From Christensenella sp. (GTDB lineage Bacteria > Bacillota > Clostridia > Christensenellales > Maliibacteriaceae): a stretch of DNA of 6,037 bases. Each line of letters begins with the position of its first letter. Positions within the stretch are counted from its first letter, which is position 1. The stretch lies in NCBI GenBank assembly GCA_019420085.1, contig JAHZHV010000028.1, forward strand, positions 1-6,037. The letters are read 5' to 3'. The position numbers and the translations under genes were made by a program. Below, in pieces: positions 1 through 5,416 of this stretch. The notes below the pieces were generated by a model. The model did not search any database, was not told the DNA's origin, and worked only from the letters and a program-made list of their open reading frames with translations.

Positions 1-699
1 AGCATCCGGTATGCGACAACGGCGGGCGAAGCACTCAACCCCGAGGTGTTTTATCAGTTCCAGAAGGCGACGGGGCTGCAGGTTATGGAGGGCTTCGGGC
101 AGACGGAGACGACGCTGACGATTGCGAATCTTGTGGGTATGACGCCCAAACCCGGCTCGATGGGCAAGCCTGTGCCGCTGTATGATATTGACATCGTGGA
201 TGCGGACGGCAAGTCTGTAGACGTTGGTGAAAACGGAGAAATCGTCGTACGGACACATGATTATGTGCCCTGCGGTCTGTTCCAGGGCTATTATCAGGAC
301 GAGCAAAAAACACGTGAGGCATGGCATGACGGCGTCTATCATACCGGTGACGTTGCATGGCGTGATGAGGATGGTTACTTCTGGTATGTCAGCCGTATCG
401 ATGACGTCATCAAATCCTCCGGCTATCGCATCGGGCCGTTTGAGATTGAAAACGTCATCATGGAACTGCCTTATGTACTGGAGTGCGGCGTATCTGCCGC
501 GCCGGATGAAGTCCGCGGCCAGGTTGTCAAGGCCAGCATCGTATTAACGCGCGGCACGGAGGGCACGGAGGAACTGAAAAAGGAGATCCAGACCTACGTC
601 AAGAGCCATACGGCGCCGTATAAATATCCGCGCATCATCGTCTTCCGTGACGAACTTCCCAAGACAATCAGCGGGAAAATCATGCGTAATAAGCTGTAA
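1..699 (+). CDS. AMP-forming acyl-CoA synthetase, C-terminal 232 residues (5' end outside window)
   Basis: The reading frame is open from base 1 and ends at TAA 697-699, so this is the 3' part of a longer gene; the first internal ATG (46) is not a start. Such enzymes make an acyl-adenylate from a carboxylic acid and ATP, then transfer the acyl group to CoA, in the cytoplasm. In fragment numbering I see the ANL-superfamily motifs GFGQTETT (31-38), YHTGD (113-117), RIDDVIKSSGYRIGP (132-146) and the C-terminal SGK with the catalytic lysine at 226. It aligns without gaps to the last 232 residues of the downstream synthetase at about 80% identity (my hand count), so it is a tandem paralogue. One oddity is serine at 131, where the usual motif and the paralogue have glycine (GR). 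Whether it also has HTH and cupin domains cannot be seen. The acyl substrate is unknown; short or medium branched acids are plausible from the context. Confidence 0.93.
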   Translation, partial: SIRYATTAGEALNPEVFYQFQKATGLQVMEGFGQTETTLTIANLVGMTPKPGSMGKPVPLYDIDIVDADGKSVDVGENGEIVVRTHDYVPCGLFQGYYQDEQKTREAWHDGVYHTGDVAWRDEDGYFWYVSRIDDVIKSSGYRIGPFEIENVIMELPYVLECGVSAAPDEVRGQVVKASIVLTRGTEGTEELKKEIQTYVKSHTAPYKYPRIIVFRDELPKTISGKIMRNKL

Positions 700-724
700 A
701 ACCTGCATAAAAAAAGATGGTCCG

Positions 725-738
725 GCGGATTTTTCCGC
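725..738 (+). terminator. Small GC hairpin after the first synthetase gene (weak terminator candidate)
   Basis: GCGGA (725-729) pairs with TCCGC (734-738) across a TTTT loop, 26 bases after the stop codon of the first synthetase. No T run follows on the plus strand, because the next bases are the TTGACA of the putative promoter. It is therefore a poor intrinsic terminator and may simply be a promoter-flanking hairpin. It is listed because nothing else here could end the upstream transcript. Confidence 0.25.
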
Positions 739-767
739 TTGACAGAGACGGGTGGATATGATACCGT
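739..767 (+). promoter_or_regulatory. Sigma-A type promoter with extended -10, driving the T-box operon
   Basis: A perfect -35 TTGACA lies at 739-744. After exactly 17 nt comes TACCGT (762-767), a weak -10, preceded by TG at 759-760 (TG-n extended -10), which would compensate for it. Transcription would start near 773-776, about 12-15 nt before the first paired bases of T-box stem I (788). The position just upstream of a complete T-box leader is strong support. An alternative -10, TATGAT at 757-762, is too close to the -35. Confidence 0.7.
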
Positions 768-787
768 AATATCACAATTAAATCAAA

Positions 788-885
788 GGCGATGAAGGAG
801 AGGTCGTCGGTACGATGCTTTTCAGAGAATCGGCGGGTGGTGTGAGCCGAGAAAGCGGAAACCGAGCGGATGTAGCTCCGGAGCC
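788..885 (+). promoter_or_regulatory. T-box stem I with K-turn and specifier loop (GTA at 872-874)
   Basis: Pairings I can draw are GGC 788-790 with GCC 883-885; a K-turn-like GATGAA (791-796) opposite GGA (880-882); GGAG 797-800 with CTCC 876-879; CG-TCGGT 805-811 with ACCGA-g-CG 861-868; GCTTTTC 817-823 with GAAAGC 851-856; AGAGAA 824-829; and TCGGC 830-834 with GCCGA 846-850 closing the apical loop GGGTGGTGTGA. The specifier loop is left as AGGT (801-804) opposite GATGTAG (869-875). Aligned to the usual arrangement of AGUA opposite GAA-NNN-purine, this reads GAT-GTA-G. The specifier is then GTA (valine) with a purine (G875) after it. A shift of one base would give TGT (cysteine), but bacterial tRNA-Cys normally has U73, which does not match the UGGU bulge. 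Confidence 0.65.
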
Positions 886-924
886 GGAAGGAAGAACGCG
901 CATCCTGCGCAAGTAGAACCTTCC
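886..924 (+). promoter_or_regulatory. T-box stem II
   Basis: GGAAGG (886-891) pairs with CCTTCC (919-924). Inside, GCGC (898-901) pairs with GCGC (907-910) around the loop ATCCT. The unpaired flanks AAGAAC (892-897) and AAGTAGAA (911-918) resemble the AGUA/GAA S-turn often seen in T-box stem II. Confidence 0.6.
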
Positions 925-971
925 CGTGATTGCTGCGTCAAGGCATAGCGTTTGTCAGAACGTGAGAAGAG

Positions 972-994
972 GCGTCATGCCGTGAGGCAGACGC
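972..994 (+). promoter_or_regulatory. T-box stem III hairpin
   Basis: GCGTC (972-976) pairs with GACGC (990-994), and TGCC (978-981) pairs with GGCA (986-989), with A977 bulged and a GTGA (GNRA-type) tetraloop. Its place directly before the antiterminator is the normal stem III position. Confidence 0.7.
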
Positions 995-996
995 AA

Positions 997-1046
997 TTTG
1001 AGTGGTACCGCGGGTATTGTCAGTTGATGATGAAGCTCGTCTCAAA
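997..1046 (+). promoter_or_regulatory. T-box antiterminator (UGGU bulge)
   Basis: TTTGAG (997-1002) can pair with CTCAAA (1041-1046), framing the conserved TGGTACCGCGG core (1003-1013). CTCAAA is also inside the 5' arm of the terminator, so the two folds exclude each other, as expected of a T-box switch. The unpaired TGGT (1003-1006) is complementary to a tRNA ACCA end and so predicts A73 in the sensed tRNA. Confidence 0.9.
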
Positions 1047-1071
1047 GCAGAACTTTGAGACGGGCTTTTTT
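1033..1071 (+). terminator. Intrinsic terminator of the T-box switch
   Basis: A 15-bp stem pairs 1033-1047 (AAGCTCGTCTCAAAG) with 1053-1067 (CTTTGAGACGGGCTT), with one G-U pair and a CAGAA loop. Six T's at 1066-1071 follow, partly within the stem. It ends 31 bases before the start of the fused synthetase gene, so with charged tRNA the whole operon should be shut off. Confidence 0.95.
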
Positions 1072-1084
1072 GTCCCCGAAATGC

Positions 1085-1094
1085 AGGAGGAAGG
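1085..1094 (+). promoter_or_regulatory. Ribosome binding site that sets the start of the fusion gene
   Basis: AGGAGGAAGG precedes ATG 1103. The distance is 8 nt from the end of GGAAGG and 12 nt from the end of AGGAGG. It lies after the terminator, which supports ATG 1103 over the in-frame TTG 1055 that falls inside the terminator hairpin. Confidence 0.8.
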
Positions 1095-1102
1095 CAAGAC
1101 GT

Positions 1103-3394
1103 ATGGAACAGATGACGGGATTGAACATGAAGCTGCTGGAGATGGCAAAGCGTATCTGCGAGCTGCGTGAAATTATGGGGTTATCCCAGGAACAGATGGC
1201 GCAGCTGACGGATGTGCCGCTTGCAGAGTACCAGGCGTGCGAGCACGGCCGGCACGATATGAGCTTTGCGTTTATCTATCGCTGTGCACTGGCGCTCGGC
1301 GTGGACGTGACGGATATTATTGAAGGCTCCAGCCCGAAATTGAAGTCCTATACCATCACGCGCAGCGGTGACGGGCAGAAAATTGAACAGGCGCATGGGA
1401 TGATCTACTATAATATGGCGTCGGCGTTTCGCAATCGAATTGCCGATCCGCTGTATGTCGACATTCTCTACGACGCGCAGGCGGAGCATCGGGATATTGA
1501 ACTGACGACGCATGAAGGACAGGAATGCGACCTTGTCATCAGCGGAACGATGCGCCTGCAGATCGGCGAGCACACCGAGACGCTGTATCCAGGCGACTGC
1601 GCCTATTACGACGCGTCCACACCGCATGGGATGATTGCCGTGGGCGGGGAAAACTGCCGGTTTTATGCGATTGTTCTGCGGCCTGAAATGCAGACAGAAC
1701 AGGCGCCGCGTGCGATTGAAAACCGCATTACAAGCAAGGAAACGCAGACAGGCGGCGGATACCGCAGGATTTACCATAACTTTATCCACCCGACAGAGGA
1801 TGCGCGCGGCGCATTGATTTCGCTCCGGTTTGAGAATGTGGATCAGTTTAACTTTGCCTTCGATGTGGTTGATGCACTGGCGGCGCGCAATCCCAATAAA
1901 CTTGCGATGCTGCACATCTCCCGTGACAAGGTCGAGCGGCGCTTTACCTTCGGCGATATGGCGCGTGAATCGGCGCGCTGCGCCAATTACTTCCGTGCGC
2001 TGGGCATTCGACGCGGCGACCGCGTGATGCTCGTGCTGAAGCGGCATTACCAGTTCTGGTTTGCGGTGCTGGCGCTGCATAAAATCGGTGCGATTGCCAT
2101 TCCGGCAACGAACCTTTTGCAGGAGCATGATTACACCTATCGGTTCAACGCCGCGGGCGTGTCGGCAATCGTCTGTTGTGCGGACGACGACGTGCCGGCG
2201 CGCGTTGAGGCGGCGCTGAAGGACTCCCCGACGCTCAAAACAAAGATTGTTGTGGGCGAAAAGCGCGACGGCTGGCATGATTTCGACGGCGAGTATGCGG
2301 CCTATTCCGATCAGTTTGCGCGTGCGGCGGACGCGCCCTGCGGCGATGATCTGATGCTGATGTTCTTTACTTCCGGCACGACTGGGTATCCCAAGATTGC
2401 CGCGCACAATTACAAATATCCGCTGGGACACTTTATCACGGCCAACTACTGGCACTGCGTCAATCCCGACGGCCTGCACCTGACCATTTCGGATACCGGC
2501 TGGGCCAAGGCGATGTGGGGCAAGCTCTATGGCCAGTGGCTGTGCGAAGCGGCGGTGTTTGTCTATGACTTCGACCGCTTTGATGCTTCGGACATCCTGC
2601 CGATGTTTGCGCGCTACAACATCACGACGTTCTGCGCGCCGCCGACGATGTACCGCATGATGATTAAGGAAGACCTGTCGCGCTATGATCTTTCCAGCAT
2701 CGAGCATGCGACGATTGCGGGCGAGGCGCTCAATCCCGAGGTGTTCCGCCAGCTGGAAAAGTCCACCGGTTTGCAGGTGATGGAGGGCTTCGGCCAGTCC
2801 GAGACGACGCTTGTGATCGGCAACCTGTTCGGCGGTTCGCACAAGATCGGTTCCATGGGCAAGCCCGTGCCGCTGTACGACGTTGATCTGGTCGATCATG
2901 ACGGCAATCCTGTAGCGGACGGTGAATCTGGCGAGATTGTCATTCGCACCGATAAAGGTGCGCCGTGCGGCCTTTTCACCGGCTATTATCTGGATGAGGA
3001 AAAGACGCATGAGGCGTGGCACGACGGCATGTATCACACCGGTGACGTGGCATGGCGCGATGAGGATGGCTTCTTCTGGTATGTGGGCCGCATCGATGAC
3101 GTTATTAAATCCTCCGGCTACCGCATCGGACCGTTTGAAATTGAAAACGTCATCATGGAACTGCCCTATGTCCTGGAGTGCGGCGTGTCTGCCGCACCGG
3201 ACGACATCCGCGGCCAGGTCGTCAAGGCAAGCATCGTGTTAACGCGCGGTACGGAAGGCACCGACGAACTGAAGAAGGAAATCCAGGACTACGTCAAGCG
3301 CAATACGGCGCCGTATAAATATCCGCGTATCGTCGTGTTCTGCGATGAATTGCCCAAGACCACGAGCGGCAAAATTATCCGCAGTAAGCTGTAA
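1103..3394 (+). CDS. XRE-HTH / cupin / AMP-forming acyl-CoA synthetase fusion protein
   Basis: The 763-residue product joins what are usually separate proteins. Residues about 14-73 form an XRE helix-turn-helix (LREIMGLSQEQMAQLTDVPL). About 130-192 is a cupin of the kind found in XRE-cupin regulators (HEGQECDLVISG, then YPGDCAYYDASTPHG). From about 245 to the end is a complete acyl-CoA synthetase: P-loop TSGTTGYPK (423-431), GFGQSETT (562-569), TGD (646-648), GRIDDVIKSSGYRIGP (662-677) and catalytic lysine 757 in SGK. The sequence style (AWRDEDGFFWYVGR) resembles the acetyl/medium-chain acyl-CoA synthetase group, whose members include enzymes taking branched short acids. It should form acyl-AMP and then acyl-CoA. 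The N-terminus may sense a ligand and bind DNA, perhaps autoregulating; that is inference. The frame runs uninterrupted through both junctions. It is the first gene after the T-box, upstream of the oxidoreductase genes. Start ATG 1103 follows the AGGAGGAAGG site; ATG 1112 and 1127 are less likely. Confidence 0.93.
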   Translation: MEQMTGLNMKLLEMAKRICELREIMGLSQEQMAQLTDVPLAEYQACEHGRHDMSFAFIYRCALALGVDVTDIIEGSSPKLKSYTITRSGDGQKIEQAHGMIYYNMASAFRNRIADPLYVDILYDAQAEHRDIELTTHEGQECDLVISGTMRLQIGEHTETLYPGDCAYYDASTPHGMIAVGGENCRFYAIVLRPEMQTEQAPRAIENRITSKETQTGGGYRRIYHNFIHPTEDARGALISLRFENVDQFNFAFDVVDALAARNPNKLAMLHISRDKVERRFTFGDMARESARCANYFRALGIRRGDRVMLVLKRHYQFWFAVLALHKIGAIAIPATNLLQEHDYTYRFNAAGVSAIVCCADDDVPARVEAALKDSPTLKTKIVVGEKRDGWHDFDGEYAAYSDQFARAADAPCGDDLMLMFFTSGTTGYPKIAAHNYKYPLGHFITANYWHCVNPDGLHLTISDTGWAKAMWGKLYGQWLCEAAVFVYDFDRFDASDILPMFARYNITTFCAPPTMYRMMIKEDLSRYDLSSIEHATIAGEALNPEVFRQLEKSTGLQVMEGFGQSETTLVIGNLFGGSHKIGSMGKPVPLYDVDLVDHDGNPVADGESGEIVIRTDKGAPCGLFTGYYLDEEKTHEAWHDGMYHTGDVAWRDEDGFFWYVGRIDDVIKSSGYRIGPFEIENVIMELPYVLECGVSAAPDDIRGQVVKASIVLTRGTEGTDELKKEIQDYVKRNTAPYKYPRIVVFCDELPKTTSGKIIRSKL
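2696..3394 (+). repeat. Diverged tandem duplicate of positions 1-699
   Basis: These 699 bases align end to end with 1-699 without any indel, both ending at CTG-TAA. By hand count the proteins differ at 46 of 232 residues, 33 in the first 118 and only 13 in the last 114. The last 339 bases differ at about 47 positions (about 86% identity). This is a coding paralogy, not a mobile repeat. Confidence 0.85.
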
Positions 3395-3430
3395 GTGTTT
3401 GCGGCGGGAAAAGAGGAGGCGAAAAGGCGC

Positions 3431-4093
3431 ATGCCAGACAAACGTGTGACGCTGTTTGCGGGGCACTACGGAAGCGGCAAGACGAACATTGCCGTAAACT
3501 TTGCGCTGCATCTGCGAAGACAGGGAATGCCTGTGGTGATTGCGGATCTTGACATTGTCAATCCATACTTTCGAACCAAGGACAGTGCGGCGCAGCTGGA
3601 AGCGGCGGGAATTGACGTGATCGCCTCGCCCTATGCCAATACCAATTTGGACATCCCGGCGCTGCCGGAGCAGATTTACCGCGTCTGCCGCGACTTTGAT
3701 TCGCGCGCGGTGATTGATGTCGGCGGAGATGATCAGGGTGCTGTGGCGCTGGGGCGTTACCGGCCGGAGATTCTGGCGGAAGATAATTTCGACATGCTCT
3801 TTGTGGCCAATGCGTACCGTCCGCTGACGCGTACGCCGCAGGAGGCGCTGGAGGTCATGCGCCAGATTGAGGAAGCGGGCGGCATTCCCTTTACGGGGAT
3901 CGTCAACAACGCCAATCTGGGTGAAGAGACGACGGCGGAACATGTGATGCATGGCGAAGCGTTCTGCCAATCGCTTTCGGCGCTGTGCGGGCTGGAACTG
4001 GTCATGACCAGCGCACGCGAGGATTTGTGCGGCCTGCTGCAGGGCAAGGTGGAGCATCTGCTGCCCCTGCGGCTGCAAGATAAATATTATTAG
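3431..4093 (+). CDS. Small P-loop ATPase (MinD/CobQ-like), operon accessory protein of unknown role
   Basis: This is a 220-residue cytoplasmic P-loop NTPase. Walker A is GHYGSGKT (11-18). An acidic motif DLDIVNPYFRTKD (39-51) sits where SIMIBI-class NTPases have their switch region. Walker B-like VIDVGGDD spans 94-101, and VNNANLGEE (158-166) may contact the base. Walker A has the ordinary GxxGxGKT form, not the deviant KGGxGKT of true MinD/ParA. No membrane segment or metal-binding cysteine cluster is seen. I recall ATPases of this type beside ferredoxin-dependent 2-oxoacid oxidoreductase genes in anaerobes, but their function is not established; assembly, cofactor insertion or regulation are guesses. 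The start is ATG 3431, preceded by GAGGAGG (3413-3419, 11 nt away). A GTG at 3395, right after the previous stop, lacks a ribosome site and would add 12 unlikely residues. Confidence 0.88.
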   Translation: MPDKRVTLFAGHYGSGKTNIAVNFALHLRRQGMPVVIADLDIVNPYFRTKDSAAQLEAAGIDVIASPYANTNLDIPALPEQIYRVCRDFDSRAVIDVGGDDQGAVALGRYRPEILAEDNFDMLFVANAYRPLTRTPQEALEVMRQIEEAGGIPFTGIVNNANLGEETTAEHVMHGEAFCQSLSALCGLELVMTSAREDLCGLLQGKVEHLLPLRLQDKYY

Positions 4094-4137
4094 ACAAAAA
4101 CAGTCGGCACGACAAATGAAAAAACGGAGGGAATCAA

Positions 4138-4344
4138 ATGGCGAAAGTAACGTTCAAGACAGACCTTTGCAAGGGCTGCGGCCTGTGCGTGGAGGTCTGT
4201 CCGAAGAAGATTCTGGAGCTTGCCAAGGACAAGATCAACCAGAAGGGACATTATCCGGCTCAGATGACCGATCAGCAGCAGTGCATCGCGTGCGCCTTCT
4301 GCGCGACGATGTGCCCCGACTGCGTGATTACCGTAGAAAAGTGA
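4138..4344 (+). CDS. 2-oxoacid:ferredoxin oxidoreductase, ferredoxin-like (delta) subunit
   Basis: This 68-residue bacterial-type ferredoxin carries two [4Fe-4S] motifs: CKGCGLCVEVCP (cysteines 11, 14, 17, 21) and CIACAFCATMCP (49, 52, 55, 59). In four-subunit VOR/KOR enzymes this subunit passes electrons between the TPP-bearing core and free ferredoxin. Its position right before the alpha and beta subunit genes identifies it as that subunit and not a free ferredoxin. GGAGGG (4126-4131) sits 6 nt before ATG 4138; 10 nt separate its stop from the alpha subunit start. Names differ between systems (vorC, vorD, korD), so no symbol is given. Confidence 0.93.
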   Translation: MAKVTFKTDLCKGCGLCVEVCPKKILELAKDKINQKGHYPAQMTDQQQCIACAFCATMCPDCVITVEK

Positions 4345-4354
4345 GGGAAGCAAT

Positions 4355-5416
4355 ATGGCTGAAAAAGTATTGATGAAGGGCAATGAGGCCATTGCGGAAG
4401 CTGCAATTCTGGCGGGCTGCCGCCACTACTTCGGCTATCCGATCACGCCGCAGACCGAAATTGCCGCTTACATGGCAAAGCGCATGCCCAAAATCGGCGG
4501 CACATTCCTGCAGGCCGAAAGTGAAGTGGCCGCCATCAACATGGTCTATGGCCTGGCATCCACGGGCAAGCGCGTGATGACGTCTTCCTCCAGCCCGGGA
4601 ATTTCGCTCAAAAGCGAGGGACTTTCCTATCTGGCAGGGGCGGATCTTCCTGCGGTTGTGGCCAACGTCCAGCGCGGCGGTCCCGGCCTTGGCGGCATTC
4701 AGCCCTCGCAGTCGGATTACTTCCAGGCTACGCGCGGCGGCGGGCATGGCGACTATCATATGATCGTCCTTGCGCCGGCAAGCGTGCAGGAGATGGCGTC
4801 GATGACGTTTACTGCGTTCAACCTTGCGGATAAATACCGCATGACTTCGATGATCCTTGCTGACGGTACGATGGGCCAGATGATGGAGCCTGTGGTGCTG
4901 GAAGAGGGTAAGGTCGAGCAGTACGACAAGTCCTGGGCGGTTACGGGTACGAAGATGGCCCGTGCGCACAATATTATCAATTCCCTGTCGCTTGTGCCGG
5001 AGGAGCTGGAGCGTCAGAACTTCGCACGCTACGAACGCTATGCTGCCGTGGAGCGCGACGAGGTGCTCTACGAGTCCTACCGCATGGACGATGCGGATAT
5101 CTGCATCGTGGCATTCGGCATTGCGGCGCGTGTTTCCAAGAACGCGATCAACGCGGCACGCGAAAAGGGCATCAAGGTCGGCATGATCCGTCCGATCACG
5201 CTGTGGCCGTTCCCCAAGGCGGCGCTTTCGCAGGCTGCCGATCATGTCAAGGCGTTTATCAGCGTTGAGCTTTCCATGGGTCAGATGATCGAGGACGTGC
5301 GCCTTGCCACCGACTGCCGCCGTCCCGTGACGCTCTGCAACCGCGCAGGCGGCATGATCCCCTCGCCGCAGGAAGTGCTTGCGGCAATTGAATCCGTGCA
5401 AGGAGGTATCCGCTAA
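4355..5416 (+). CDS. vorB: 2-oxoacid:ferredoxin oxidoreductase alpha subunit (VorB/KorA type, probable 2-oxoisovalerate)
   Basis: This 353-residue alpha subunit has the usual length of VorB (about 350). The N-terminal pyrimidine-binding domain shows GNEAIAEAAILAGC (9-22) and YPITP (28-32), the conserved motif at the substrate site of PFOR-family enzymes, followed by QAESEVAAINMVYGLASTG and the glycine-rich QRGGPGLGG. A C-terminal domain II (from about 245) contains GIKVGMIRPITLWPFP. With the beta, gamma and delta subunits the enzyme catalyses reversible 2-oxoacid + CoA + oxidised ferredoxin = acyl-CoA + CO2 + reduced ferredoxin. Choosing branched-chain 2-oxoacids over 2-oxoglutarate rests on overall VorB-like sequence, a neighbouring acyl-CoA synthetase and the probable valine T-box; KorA or an aryl-pyruvate enzyme cannot be excluded by eye. 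GAGGGA (4343-4348) precedes ATG 4355, and the stop overlaps the beta start by one base (TAATG). Confidence 0.9.
   Translation: MAEKVLMKGNEAIAEAAILAGCRHYFGYPITPQTEIAAYMAKRMPKIGGTFLQAESEVAAINMVYGLASTGKRVMTSSSSPGISLKSEGLSYLAGADLPAVVANVQRGGPGLGGIQPSQSDYFQATRGGGHGDYHMIVLAPASVQEMASMTFTAFNLADKYRMTSMILADGTMGQMMEPVVLEEGKVEQYDKSWAVTGTKMARAHNIINSLSLVPEELERQNFARYERYAAVERDEVLYESYRMDDADICIVAFGIAARVSKNAINAAREKGIKVGMIRPITLWPFPKAALSQAADHVKAFISVELSMGQMIEDVRLATDCRRPVTLCNRAGGMIPSPQEVLAAIESVQGGIR

Larger units (their letters stand above)
774..1071 (+). promoter_or_regulatory. T-box riboswitch leader (tRNA-sensing, probable valine specifier)
   Basis: This untranslated leader has all T-box parts in order: stem I with K-turn, specifier loop and apical AGAGA/GGTG elements (788-885); stem II (886-924); stem III hairpin (972-994); the T-box core UGGUACCGCGG (1003-1013); and a terminator (1033-1071) whose 5' arm is shared with the antiterminator. 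In this class, uncharged tRNA pairs its anticodon with the specifier and its NCCA end with the UGGN bulge. That stabilises the antiterminator and lets transcription continue, so downstream genes are induced when the matching amino acid is scarce. The bulge UGGU (1003-1006) calls for a tRNA ending in ACCA. The start is the predicted transcription start, not an observed one. T-box identity is very secure; the amino acid is less so. Confidence 0.95.

Noticed and set aside
861..863. ACC (threonine) after GGAA as the T-box specifier
   Set aside because: ACCGA (861-865) pairs perfectly with TCGGT (807-811), so it is helical rather than in the loop, and it is too far from the K-turn helix.
871..873. 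TGT (cysteine) as the T-box specifier
   Set aside because: It is attractive because an A follows, but it leaves an extra unpaired base before the lower helix, and tRNA-Cys normally has U73, which conflicts with the UGGU bulge. It is not fully excluded.
1055..1102. TTG 1055 as the start of the fusion gene
   Set aside because: It lies inside the terminator hairpin with no ribosome site; the extra residues are basic and resemble no domain, and ATG 1103 has a good site.
952..1170. 72-codon plus-strand open frame across the leader
   Set aside because: It runs through stem III, the T-box core and the terminator and into the fusion gene in another frame; the RNA structure explains the sequence.
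1181..3037. 618-codon open frame on the minus strand opposite the fusion gene
   Set aside because: It is an antisense shadow of a GC-rich coding gene; its translation is rich in Arg/His with no recognisable domain, while the plus strand has clear motifs throughout.
3395..3430. GTG 3395 as the ATPase start
   Set aside because: It directly follows the previous stop without a Shine-Dalgarno; ATG 3431 has GAGGAGG upstream and begins right before the first beta strand and Walker A.
4103..4113. GTCG-GCA-CGAC inverted repeat between the ATPase and ferredoxin genes
   Set aside because: A 4-bp stem with a 3-base loop and no T run is too small to be a terminator or a supported regulatory site.
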